In this document: in pieces, positions 17,417 to 25,387 of the stretch
Layout: every line of letters starts with the position of its first letter
How positions within the stretch are numbered: position 1 is the stretch's first letter
Assembly: GCA_964406505.1 (NCBI GenBank)
Contig: CAYORX010000022.1
Coordinates: 1-26,000, forward strand
Source of the DNA: DTU015 sp964406505
Lineage (GTDB): Bacteria > Bacillota > Sulfobacillia > Fermentithermobacillales > Fermentithermobacillaceae
Length of the DNA stretch: 26,000 nt
Reading direction: 5' to 3'
Program-made: the position numbers and the translations under genes
The notes under the pieces: generated by a model
What the model was told of the DNA's origin: nothing
Seen by the model: the letters and a program-made list of their open reading frames with translations, nothing else
Database searches by the model: none

Positions 17417-18319
17417 TTAACTGTTAGTTACGATGGTTAATGAATGCCCATCACTTGTGATCGTAATAGTGCCGTGCTCATCAGTACGATATATCTTAGC
17501 CCCGCAAGACTCTAGACGGTCTAACACAGCTTGTGATGGATGCCCATAAGGGTTGCCATCCCCAACTGAAATAACCGCAATCTCAGGAGATACTATATCT
17601 AAAAATAGCTCACTTGTAGATGTTGAACTTCCATGATGAGCTACCTTTAAAACATTAACTTCGGAAAATCGTAAATACGAACTCCGTATCATGTTTTGTA
17701 TCATGTCTTCTTCCGCCTCACTTTCCGCGTCACCGGTGAATAAAAACGATGTGTCGCCATACGAAAGTGCTAATACGACCGACATATTATTAAGGCTCTT
17801 ATAAGTTTTACCGGGGCTGATAATCCATGCTTTAAGTTCGCCTTTCTCTATAACGATTTTTCCATCTTTTGCTTCATCGATCATCAAACCCTTTTCTGCA
17901 ATTGCTAATAACAAGTTTTCATATGTTTTAGTTGTATGAGATGTTTTGGTCATCCATATTTGCCCTATGTCGAAAGCCTGAATTACATCTATACCGCCAC
18001 CGATATGGTCCTCGTGGGGATGAGTAAATATAAGATAATCGATATTCTCATAACCTAAACTTTCAATTGTGGACACAACCGTGCCACCCTGTGTTTTTGT
18101 GCCAGCATCAATCAAAATCGAACCGGCATCAGGTAATTCTATAAAAATCGAGTCACCTTGGCCGACGTCAATAAAATGGGCTTTCAGTTCTTTTTCAGCA
18201 GTTATTTCTTTTGCCGCTTCATCGGATGTTAAAGGCGAAAGCAAACAAGCCGATACTGTTGTCGCGACGGCAAACGTAATTAAAATTATCACGAAAATCC
18301 TTTTATATTTGGAAAACAT
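17417..18319 (-). CDS. ComEC-like metallo-beta-lactamase-fold lipoprotein hydrolase
   Basis: This 300-residue protein matches the C-terminal metallo-beta-lactamase domain of ComEC/Rec2. The motif FTHPHEDHIGG (H100, H102, D104, H105) is the metal-binding HxHxDH. KVAHHGS carries another metal histidine, and LFTGDAESEAE and HVGQGDS-like DVGQGDSIF segments are typical of the family. With the ATG at 18319 it has a signal peptide ending in a lipobox (VSAC, Cys25), so it is predicted to be an extracytoplasmic lipoprotein. An upstream GTG at 18352 would spoil the signal. It lies directly behind the DUF3006 gene, a pairing common in Firmicutes. The likely substrate is nucleic acid or another phosphodiester, but this is inference from ComEC. 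Confidence 0.85.
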   Translation of the reverse strand: MFSKYKRIFVIILITFAVATTVSACLLSPLTSDEAAKEITAEKELKAHFIDVGQGDSIFIELPDAGSILIDAGTKTQGGTVVSTIESLGYENIDYLIFTHPHEDHIGGGIDVIQAFDIGQIWMTKTSHTTKTYENLLLAIAEKGLMIDEAKDGKIVIEKGELKAWIISPGKTYKSLNNMSVVLALSYGDTSFLFTGDAESEAEEDMIQNMIRSSYLRFSEVNVLKVAHHGSSTSTSELFLDIVSPEIAVISVGDGNPYGHPSQAVLDRLESCGAKIYRTDEHGTITITSDGHSLTIVTNS

Positions 18320-18353
18320 TGAATAGCCACCCCACGGAAATTTCTCTAGCACT

Positions 18354-18554
18354 TTAGTCTTTGAATAGCTGGTCTTCTAAAGATTTAATCTTTCGTTTGC
18401 GCTCCAAAGTAGTGCAATGATCTACAGTTATTGAAAAATCCAGAACATCGCCTTCTACAGCGTGTTTAGGTATTAAAGAACGTGGCACCGAAAAAACTAT
18501 CTGATCGTATTCAAGAACTGCCCAACCATTTTCAAAGCGATCAATAATCAACAT
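18354..18554 (-). CDS. DUF3006-family small protein
   Basis: This 66-residue protein of family DUF3006 has the compact IIDRFENGWAVLE start followed by a small beta-barrel-like core. These proteins occur next to, or fused with, ComEC-like MBL hydrolases, exactly as here: the MBL gene starts close downstream on the same strand. The function is unknown, but conserved pairing suggests it assists the hydrolase. The ATG at 18554 follows AGGAGATGAGG. A candidate promoter with a perfect inverted repeat lies upstream. Confidence 0.85.
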   Translation of the reverse strand: MLIIDRFENGWAVLEYDQIVFSVPRSLIPKHAVEGDVLDFSITVDHCTTLERKRKIKSLEDQLFKD

Positions 18555-18566
18555 ATCCTCATCTCC

Positions 18567-18623
18567 TAATATAGCTTAATGCATTACTTCTGCTATATTA
18601 TCTTTCCTTTTACTAAGTTTCAA
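18567..18623 (-). promoter_or_regulatory. Promoter of the DUF3006-MBL operon with a perfect inverted repeat
   Basis: On the minus strand TTGAAA (18618-18623) and TAATAT (18595-18600) are 17 bases apart. The -10 region begins one arm of a perfect 9-base inverted repeat, TAATATAGC (minus strand 18600-18592) with GCTATATTA (18575-18567). The loop contains the palindrome TAATGCATTA. The 3' arm touches the AGGAG ribosome site. This could be an operator or a leader hairpin that hides the ribosome site. Confidence 0.5.
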
Positions 18624-18766
18624 AAACATAAGGCATCGATTATGTATCGAGTAGAGTCCGATAACTGTGTAAAATGGGGTGACTGATTTATTAAAGTTAA
18701 GCCAACCCGACCTCCCTTTGGCAAGATGTAGTTAGAACAACAAAATCTATCGAAGGAGGAAGCGAG

Positions 18767-19645
18767 ATGGCTCAGTATCAGATTACCCTAAACAGCGAAT
18801 GTTTGCACGAACTTTTTGGTAAGGATGAGGGAATGGCCCGTCTTTTGGAGCAAGTATTAAACCAGGTGTTACAGGCTCAGGCTACGGAACAGTTGTAAGC
18901 TGCCCCTTACGAACGCACTCAGGTCCGCACAGGCCATCGGAACGGCACGATGCCCCACCCTTTGACAACCCGGGTCGGTACGCTGACGCTGCGGGTCCCC
19001 CGGCTGCGCAGCGGCCCGTTCTCCACCGACATATTCGCCCGTTACCAGCGCAGTGAACAGGCTCTTGTGTTGGCGTTATTGGAAATGGTCATCAACGGTA
19101 TCTCAACGCGTAAGGTCACTAAAATCACAGAGGAGTTATGTGGTACGGAGTTCTCCAAATCCACCATTTCCGACCTATGTAAACGGCTGGACCCGATTGT
19201 CCAGGCCTGGAATAACCGTACCCTTGGCGACCGGTATCCCTTTATCCTTGTGGATGCCCTGGTTTTGAAGATTCGGAAAGAGGGCCGCGTCTGTTCCCGC
19301 AGCGCCTTGATCGCCGTTGGTATCAACGAGGACGGCTACCGGGAGTTCCTCGGCCTAATGCTGGCCGACAGCGAATCGAAAGACAGTTAGACCACGTTTT
19401 TTAAGTGGCTCAAAGGCCGTGATCTACAGGGTGTGGATATCGTCGTATCGGACAGCCATGCCGGCCTGGTCCACTCCGTGGGAACCTAGTTCCAAGGCGC
19501 CACCTGGCAACGGTGTCAGACCCACTTTATGCGTAATATTTTGAATGCTGCCTCCGAGTCCCTGCGGGGCGAGATACACGGCCGTGTGTGGGCTCTTCTT
19601 TCTGACCGCGCCGGACACGCAGACAGCCCGGAAACATGCGTCCAA
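18767..19645 (+). mobile_element. IS256-family transposase, N-terminal part, inactivated
   Basis: The reading frame starts at ATG 18767 behind AAGGAGG and encodes an IS256-like Mutator-superfamily transposase: MAQYQITLNSEC, then the YERTQVRTGHRNG region and the long LVLALLEMVINGISTRKVTK helices. The FILVDALVLKIRKEGR strand, with the first catalytic Asp, and the VVSDSHAGL strand follow. Stops are TAA 18896-18898, TAG 19388-19390 (DSESKDS then a Trp position) and TAG 19487-19489. After about 19595 the frame shifts, continuing as FLTAPDTQTARKHAS, and it ends near 19640. The third catalytic residue is absent. The region is visibly richer in G+C than its surroundings, which suggests recent arrival. 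A sequence like CTGTGTAAAATGG at 18664-18676 could be the left terminus. Confidence 0.85.
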
Positions 19646-19690
19646 GGTACGTCAACTTTGCTAACTAACCAACGTTTGCCGTGGGGGAAA

Positions 19691-19888
19691 TTACACGACT
19701 ATTCGGACTTGATCCATTGCATTCCACGCACTCAAAAAAGTTTCATTAACACATTCTTCTGCATCTTCCCCATTTTGTAGAATCCTAACGGATATCGAAT
19801 ATAAATACCTTGAATATTTTAACTCTGTCTCTGTTATAGCTGCTTCAGATCTCTGCCAAAACAGATCAACAATTTTATCATCCTCCAT
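19691..19888 (-). pseudogene. Truncated ECF-like sigma-70 region 2 gene
   Basis: On the minus strand ATG 19888 (MEDDKIVDLFWQRSEAA) follows AAGGAAG. The protein reads as sigma-factor region 2: YSRYLYSISVRILQNGEDAEECVNETFLSAWNAMD, with the DAEECVNETFLSAWNA segment being the conserved region 2.2-2.3 pattern of ECF and related sigma factors. It then runs into six unrelated residues and a stop at 19691-19693, so region 4 is missing. The break lies at the edge of the IS256 remnant, so the transposon or a rearrangement cut the gene. It is unlikely to work as a full sigma factor, though it could produce a region 2 fragment. Confidence 0.7.
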
Positions 19889-20116
19889 TTTAAACGCTTC
19901 CTTAGGTTTGATTTTAAAGGCCTTCATCTATATACATCGAAAATATTGCATAAGGTTGCATTATTTTAAAATGTTTTTTCAAAAAATAATGACACGCTTT
20001 TATGTCACTACAATACTCCAACAATATTTATTATTAATAAACTTCTACCCTGCACGCCCCTAAGCACAACATTTTTTAGGATAATTAAATTGTATCAATC
20101 TCCGTAAGATTACATC
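19889..20116. other. Intergenic region between remnants
   Basis: This AT-rich stretch holds no supported gene. It lies between the start of the sigma-factor remnant and the truncated transporter. Confidence 0.4.
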
Positions 20117-20707
20117 ATGGTTTCAGATGTCTTAGTATCTTTTCTCGCAGGTCAAGCGATATTCCCGGCTGTTTTCGCCTTTAGGTTTCAGCCCGATGCC
20201 GGCCTCTCCTTATTATTTATCACAATACCAGCAGTTTTTAGTTCCATGCCATTGGGTCAAATATTCATGTTCTTATTCTTCATATTAATGGCAATTGCAG
20301 CAACAGGAGCCATGCTTTCTTTGTTTGAGGTGCCTGTGGCTTATCTTGAAGGCACTTATGGCTGGCCAAGAAAGAACGCTGCTTTAATTACGCTAGTTGG
20401 ACTAGTAGTAGTTGGCTCAACTGCCGCTCTTTCAGGAAGCGTGCTAGCTGATTTTGTAATTCCTGGAATAGGCACTATGTTTGATCTTTGAGGTTATCTA
20501 ATGTCCAATATACTGTTGCCGGTTGGTGGTTTGTTTTTATGTTTCTTTCCCGGTTGGTTCCGGAAGTGGGAAAATATAAAAGGAGCCATTACAAACAAAG
20601 GCAATCTGAATAATGTTACTATCACTAGCGCTTTTTACATTGTAGTTAAATATATTACACCCCTTCTTGTATTCATAATTCTTCTTCAGGGGCTAGAGAT
20701 TATCTAG
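20117..20707 (+). pseudogene. C-terminal fragment of an SNF-family Na+-dependent amino-acid transporter
   Basis: The segment matches the last third of a sodium:neurotransmitter symporter family protein (YocR/YhdH-like): DVLVSFLAGQAIFPAVFAF, ATGAMLSLFEVPVAYLE, GWPRKNAAL, SNILLPVGGLF. A stop (TGA 20489-20491) lies between FDL and GYLMSN; most simply a TGG (Trp) became TGA. The N-terminal 250 or so residues are missing and no ribosome site precedes it, so it is a remnant. These transporters commonly import amino acids with Na+, which fits the amino-acid theme of the island. A strong hairpin and T-tract follow, at 20729-20780. Confidence 0.8.
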
Positions 20708-20728
20708 TTATGACGAAATGATATTACT

Positions 20729-20782
20729 AAGGCCTGGGCATCTGTAATTGTAGAACAAGTTCAGATAGCCCAATGCCTTTTA
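20729..20782 (+). terminator. Rho-independent-like terminator
   Basis: AAGGCCTGGGCATCTG (20729-20744) pairs, with small bulges, with CAGATAGCCCAATGCCTT (20762-20779) around a 17-nt loop, and TTTTAA follows. It would end the transporter remnant on the plus strand and, in reverse, could also serve the histidine kinase gene, which ends at 20813. Confidence 0.6.
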
Positions 20783-20812
20783 ACCGAATTTATCTGGTGC
20801 GATCCCAAAATT

Positions 20813-22846
20813 TCAGTTCTTGAACCGGATTTCCACCCTAAACTGATCCCCATCTATTCGAACATCAAATTTCCCCCCGCAAGCTTCGGTAAAACTCTTT
20901 GCTATGGAAAGCCCTAGGCCAGAACCTTCTGTACTTCTAGAGCGGTCACCTCTTGCAAAGCGTTCTAGGATTTCATCTTCATCAAAGTCCATTTCATAGT
21001 TAGCCGTGTTTTTTATAATCACTAGGACTGCGTTTTCCAATTTCACAAGATCGATAAACACCCTTGAGCCCAATAGCGAATATTTAAGAGTGTTGGAAAT
21101 CAGGTTTTGGAATACACGTGATAATTTCGTGCCATCTGATTGAATGTAAACTGGTTCTTCCGGCATTTTGATTTTAAAGGTTAGGCCAGATTCGTCTATC
21201 GATTCTTGCATATTAGCAATTGCCTGATCAATAAGGCGCACGAGATCTAATCTTTTCGTATCAAGTACAATGTTTTTACTAGTCGCTTTAGACAAATCGA
21301 ATAGATCTTGAATCAAATATTTTAGACGCTCAGTTTTCTGCGCGAGAATGCCTATATAGTCTCGAACATGAGGTTCAAGATCTATTTCTTTACCAAGTAG
21401 TTCAACATAACTAACGATAGAAGTAAGCGGTGTTTTAAGATCATGGGAGACGTTGGTAATAAGATCTATTTTCATCCGTTCTGACTTAAGACGTTCGCTT
21501 ACCGCTAGGTTCATACCATTTTGGATAGAATTGAGATTTTGTGCTACATGATAAATATCTGCGTTAGGGTTCAAATGAATTTTCCCTGCCATATCACCAT
21601 CTTTCATTTTTTCGATATGGTCTATTAAGAATCCCAATTCACTCACTGTTTCATGATATCGGCGCATATATCGGGAGATAAGATATAAACCTATACCAGC
21701 TAGTAGCAAAGAAAATATGAACCAAAACATATACCATGAGCCTTGAACTAAAAAAGCCATAAACATAAACAATACTGAAAAGAACGTTAGAACTGCTTCA
21801 GCAGCTACAAGTGCGTAAGCCCGTTTAAGCATCTTTTTTTGCCAAGAATACTTTTTCTCGTAATTGCGATACAAAGTTAACGCCGAATTAATCGAATTAT
21901 GAGTGAAAAACCGTCGACGATTGATTAAGAGATCGTTAAACATTATATAAAACCACAAAAGCCCAAAAAACAAAAATCCTGCACCGATAATAAGACTACG
22001 TAATCTTGCCACATACAGAGTCACAGATCCAACAAATATCAAAACCACTAAAGATAAGATTACTTTACCTTCGAACCATATTTTACCCGACCATGCAGCA
22101 AGATTGCGGTCAAAAGCGCGCTTATCTTGCCGCCTAACTATGCCATACGTAAACATGACTACTCCCGAAACAAGTACACCGATATAAACTCGACCAGCGG
22201 CGATTTTGTACTGTTGGGATCGATAGTAATTGGAGTATCCGTAAGGATTCTCCGTTAAAACATTTTTAACAGCAAGCAGCACCCTAATATCGGTTAAAGT
22301 GCTAGAATTGTCTTTTTCCCCAACAGGATCGGGAAGTAACCCCGCGTATCCGCTATCCAACCGTTTAGTATCTACAAATTCACCGCGATCTACCACCCGC
22401 ACTTTTTCACCGTCAAAATACCAGCAATAGTCATAACCATCAGGCAAATTCGGCACATCATCTGAACCAATTGGTAATGACATATCGCCGTTTACATCTC
22501 CTACGGTAAAGCCACTTTCTTGGTTTATGGCATAATACCTAAGATTCTCTCCTTCGCTATCGAGTTCATGTCTTACCAATTCGTCTGTATAGATATCTTC
22601 CGGCATTTCAGCGACAAGTGATAATAACACATTGAAATAGCGCCGGGTCTGTATTTTAAAGGCACTCCCATCTTTATAGTCTATAAATATCTCCCGAAAT
22701 GTAAAACTAGTTCCGCCAAGCCCGCTGTACCCGGTTATCAATCCGATTAAGGGAACGACTAAGACGCACAAACTGATAATGCCTACACCAAATGTAAAAC
22801 AAAACCACGCGACAAACGGCTTAAAACTTTTCGATTTTGTATCCAA
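20813..22846 (-). CDS. Sensor histidine kinase (multi-span sensor)
   Basis: This 677-residue membrane kinase partners the response regulator upstream. A first membrane helix lies at about residues 10-40, followed by an extracytoplasmic domain (about 45-210). A helix at about 215-237, then further hydrophobic segments at about 262-310 and 345-395, complete the sensor. A HAMP-like linker leads to HisKA with NVSHDLKTPLT (His468), and the HATPase domain has NLISNTLKYS and GSGLGLSIAKS. The length and extra helices differ from the simple two-helix PhoR/OmpR-type kinase. The start is TTG at 22846, inside the end of the regulator gene (26-base overlap), with GGTGG upstream, so translation is probably coupled. 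The signal is unknown. Confidence 0.9.
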   Translation of the reverse strand: MDTKSKSFKPFVAWFCFTFGVGIISLCVLVVPLIGLITGYSGLGGTSFTFREIFIDYKDGSAFKIQTRRYFNVLLSLVAEMPEDIYTDELVRHELDSEGENLRYYAINQESGFTVGDVNGDMSLPIGSDDVPNLPDGYDYCWYFDGEKVRVVDRGEFVDTKRLDSGYAGLLPDPVGEKDNSSTLTDIRVLLAVKNVLTENPYGYSNYYRSQQYKIAAGRVYIGVLVSGVVMFTYGIVRRQDKRAFDRNLAAWSGKIWFEGKVILSLVVLIFVGSVTLYVARLRSLIIGAGFLFFGLLWFYIMFNDLLINRRRFFTHNSINSALTLYRNYEKKYSWQKKMLKRAYALVAAEAVLTFFSVLFMFMAFLVQGSWYMFWFIFSLLLAGIGLYLISRYMRRYHETVSELGFLIDHIEKMKDGDMAGKIHLNPNADIYHVAQNLNSIQNGMNLAVSERLKSERMKIDLITNVSHDLKTPLTSIVSYVELLGKEIDLEPHVRDYIGILAQKTERLKYLIQDLFDLSKATSKNIVLDTKRLDLVRLIDQAIANMQESIDESGLTFKIKMPEEPVYIQSDGTKLSRVFQNLISNTLKYSLLGSRVFIDLVKLENAVLVIIKNTANYEMDFDEDEILERFARGDRSRSTEGSGLGLSIAKSFTEACGGKFDVRIDGDQFRVEIRFKN

Positions 22847-23519
22847 TGCCCCATACCACCTTTAGGTATTTTGGCTCTTTTGGGTTTATCTCGATCTTCT
22901 CACGAATTCGACGTATATGGACCATAACCGTATTGTCGACCCGATAGGCAGGCTGCTCCCACACCCGTTCATATATCTCTTCCGTAGGAAAAACCCGGCC
23001 GGGCGAACGCATCAACAGTTCTACTATCTTTGTCTCAGTAGGGGTTAATTTAACAGGTTCGCCATCAACCGTAAGGGTGTAACTCACATGATCAAAGCAC
23101 AGCCCGCCAGTTTGCAAGGCACGCCGATTTTTTGAATTGATGTCACCCAAAGTCATGTAGCGTCTTAACTGAGAACATACTCGCGCCATCAACTCTTGGC
23201 TGTTAAAGGGTTTAGTAACATAATCATCTGCACCCATAGATAGTCCCAATATTTTATCGCTATCCTCAGATTTTGCCGACAAAATGATGATAGGTATGTT
23301 TCTTTTCTCACGGATTTTGAGCGTAGCAGATAGCCCATCCATTTTCGGCATCATCACATCGAGGATAATAAGATGCACGTTGTGAGTTTGAAGAATGTCC
23401 AAAGCTTGCAGACCATCATAGGCTTTTAAAGGTTCATAACCCTCGTTACGGAGGTTTATCGCTATGGCGTTTACGATTTCCCGATCGTCATCGACCACCA
23501 ATATTTTTTGTCTTGCCAT
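22821..23519 (-). CDS. OmpR/PhoB-family response regulator
   Basis: This 232-residue response regulator has a receiver domain (VVDDD at about 9-13, phospho-Asp54 in IILDVMMP, conserved Lys in YVTKPF) and a C-terminal winged-helix DNA-binding domain (LTPTETKIVELLMR, DNTVMVHIRRIREKIE, KVVWGIGYKIE). ATG 23519 is chosen for the AAAGGAGGTG site just upstream; an earlier in-frame start adds 36 residues that do not match the family. It overlaps the kinase gene by 26 bases. A pair of direct repeats upstream (23669-23688) may be its own binding site. Confidence 0.95.
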   Translation of the reverse strand: MARQKILVVDDDREIVNAIAINLRNEGYEPLKAYDGLQALDILQTHNVHLIILDVMMPKMDGLSATLKIREKRNIPIIILSAKSEDSDKILGLSMGADDYVTKPFNSQELMARVCSQLRRYMTLGDINSKNRRALQTGGLCFDHVSYTLTVDGEPVKLTPTETKIVELLMRSPGRVFPTEEIYERVWEQPAYRVDNTVMVHIRRIREKIEINPKEPKYLKVVWGIGYKIEKF

Positions 23520-23668
23520 AAGCTCTTCACCTCCTTTGTGTTCGGTAACTTGATGTATCGTAATTGTCTGCCCCAACAATACGCCTAATTTCATTACCTG
23601 TAATTGAGATAAACACACGAACCTCACTACCTAAATTACAGGGTAAAACTGATCAAAACACTTATTTG

Positions 23669-23688
23669 TTTCTTAAAGTTTTCTTAAA
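23669..23688 (-). promoter_or_regulatory. Direct repeat, candidate response-regulator site
   Basis: TTTCTTAAA occurs at 23669-23677 and again at 23680-23688, exactly one 11-base turn apart (TTTAAGAAA on the minus strand). PhoB/OmpR-type regulators often bind direct repeats with this period. It lies about 150 bases upstream of the regulator ATG, on its leader side, so autoregulation is a reasonable guess. Confidence 0.4.
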
Positions 23689-23872
23689 ACCATTAGATTA
23701 ATGTTAATAAATCGACGAAAAAGAGAAAAGCATGAACACAGCTAAGTGAAATAGAGTAAAAGCTAACAAATATTACATCGTTCAAAAGCATAAACTTTTA
23801 GATCCTGTCATCACCTTCGAACCTATTGTACGCCAATTCACCTAAAGAGTTTGAAAAACACACAAATAGAAA

Positions 23873-23907
23873 GCACCTTTTATTCTCCTGTTGAAAATAA
23901 AAGGTGC
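23873..23907 (-). terminator. Terminator of the flavoprotein gene
   Basis: GCACCTTTTATT (23873-23884) and AATAAAAGGTGC (23896-23907) form a perfect 12-base stem with an 11-base loop. On the minus strand it is followed by TTTCTATTTG, a fair U-tract, and it lies 25 bases after the flavoprotein stop. Confidence 0.75.
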
Positions 23908-23932
23908 CGCAACACAAATAAACGGAACTCTA

Positions 23933-25387
23933 TTATTTAACTAAATCGGCAGCGTTTTCACCCGCAATAATTCCAAACGCCATAGCAGGAACTAAAGTGT
24001 CCCGACCGTCAGTGCTAACCCCATTTGTAACATCCCCAGCAGCGTACAAACCGTCGATAGGTTGACCGTTTGTATCAAGCACTTGCGCATCACTGTTAAT
24101 CTTCAACCCACCAATAGTAGGATAAATTCCGATTCGTTGAATCATAGCGTAATACGGCCCTTCTACAATGGGAACGGTAAAAGTTTCCCGATTAAATTCG
24201 GGATCGTGTTCTTCTTCAACGTATGAATTATATACATCAATCGTAGTTTTTAGCACATCTGCATTAATACTAGCCTTTTCAGCCAATTCCTCTATCGACT
24301 CTGCCCTGACTATATTTTCTCCCTTTTCAATTTCGGCGGCTTCTTTATCAGCAGTCCAAGTGGATCCCACGCTTGGAAAACCCAACCCATGAAGTTCGTC
24401 TTTGATCTTCTGATCAAAAACTACCCAGACAAACTTGCCTGCTTGTTCTTGCTCTAGCGTGAGAGGCGCCAATTCATTCGCACCCATTACGTCTTTAGAA
24501 AATCTAACCCCATCAGTATTTACATAAATTGCGCCAAGTTCGCAAAGAACCCTTCCTAATGTAAAGTCACCTATGCCGGCAGCAGATTCAACAGCGCTAC
24601 CAAAATACGTCACTTCATCCATACCAGCAGTGGCTGCGCCTATTGCTTCTGCCATTACAATTCCATCACCAGTACTTGAAACAGGACCAAAACTGAGGGC
24701 CGTTTTGTATTCCTCCGGTAACATCTCTTTGTTTGAGCTAAAATCCCCTGTCGCTATAATCACAGCTTTTGCATCGATCCTAATTTCTTCACCTTCGCCA
24801 TTTTCAGCCTTTACACCGCTAACCATGCCATTGGAATCTTTAAGTATTTCTACGGCCTTTGTGTTCAGAAATACTTCGCCACCTTTGTCTTTTAAAGCCT
24901 CGACAGCGAGATCAACAAATGTAGATTGATTAGGTTCCTTAGTTCTGTGCCTAAATGGAACTGCCTCAAGTTCCTCAAAGAATTCAACACCTAAATTTTC
25001 CATAAAATCTATCGCCCGACCAGAATATTCAGCATGAGCCTTCACCAATTCGGGATTATAATCGTATACAGCCCCGCTCTCTAAGACTGCTTGAAACTCT
25101 TCTGCCGAAGCCTCCACACCATTCCGCGCCTGAAGTTGCGTCCCAGTTCCAGTAATGGTTCCCGCTGCAAAAAGAGTAGCTCCACCTGCAAAAGGCATTT
25201 TCTCGAGCAAAATCACGCTTGCTCCCTTATCTGCCGCGGTGTTCGCGGCGGCAAGTCCGGCCCCGCCTGCTCCAATAACTACGACATCTGCGCTGTAGTC
25301 TGCAACATCGTTAGTTGTTTTGCCACAACCACTTAACAACATTATAGTTAGCATTAATGCAATTACGATAGAATACGATCTTTTCAT
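23933..25387 (-). CDS. Extracytoplasmic FAD-dependent oxidoreductase lipoprotein (fumarate reductase/urocanate reductase-like)
   Basis: This 484-residue flavoprotein of the FAD_binding_2 (flavocytochrome c/fumarate reductase) family starts with a lipoprotein signal: MKRSYSIVIALMLTIMLLSG followed by Cys21 (lipobox LSGC). It is therefore exported and anchored outside the membrane. The FAD-binding VVVIGAGGAGLAAA lies near residue 35-48, with the FAGGAT capping region after it, then GDFSSNKEMLPEEY and the C-terminal GLYAAGDVTNG and GFGIIAGENA segments. No cytochrome c (CxxCH) or FMN-binding domain is attached, so it needs a separate electron donor. It may reduce an organic acceptor outside the cell. 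The start is ATG 25387 with AGGAGGAA eight bases upstream. The gene stands alone upstream of the two-component genes. Confidence 0.85.
   Translation of the reverse strand: MKRSYSIVIALMLTIMLLSGCGKTTNDVADYSADVVVIGAGGAGLAAANTAADKGASVILLEKMPFAGGATLFAAGTITGTGTQLQARNGVEASAEEFQAVLESGAVYDYNPELVKAHAEYSGRAIDFMENLGVEFFEELEAVPFRHRTKEPNQSTFVDLAVEALKDKGGEVFLNTKAVEILKDSNGMVSGVKAENGEGEEIRIDAKAVIIATGDFSSNKEMLPEEYKTALSFGPVSSTGDGIVMAEAIGAATAGMDEVTYFGSAVESAAGIGDFTLGRVLCELGAIYVNTDGVRFSKDVMGANELAPLTLEQEQAGKFVWVVFDQKIKDELHGLGFPSVGSTWTADKEAAEIEKGENIVRAESIEELAEKASINADVLKTTIDVYNSYVEEEHDPEFNRETFTVPIVEGPYYAMIQRIGIYPTIGGLKINSDAQVLDTNGQPIDGLYAAGDVTNGVSTDGRDTLVPAMAFGIIAGENAADLVK

Larger units (their letters stand above)
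23628..23932. other. Intergenic region upstream of the two-component operon
   Basis: No gene is supported here. It holds the direct repeat at 23669-23688 and the terminator hairpin of the flavoprotein gene at 23873-23907. Confidence 0.5.

Noticed and set aside
18640..18680. Terminal inverted repeat of the IS256 element
   Set aside because: A CTGTGTAAAATGG-like left end is suggestive, but no matching right end is in the window, so the boundary cannot be fixed.
7806..20707. Recoding of TGA or TAG as sense codons
   Set aside because: Intact genes here use TGA and TAA as normal stops, and the broken genes also carry frameshifts and truncations, so decay is the better explanation.
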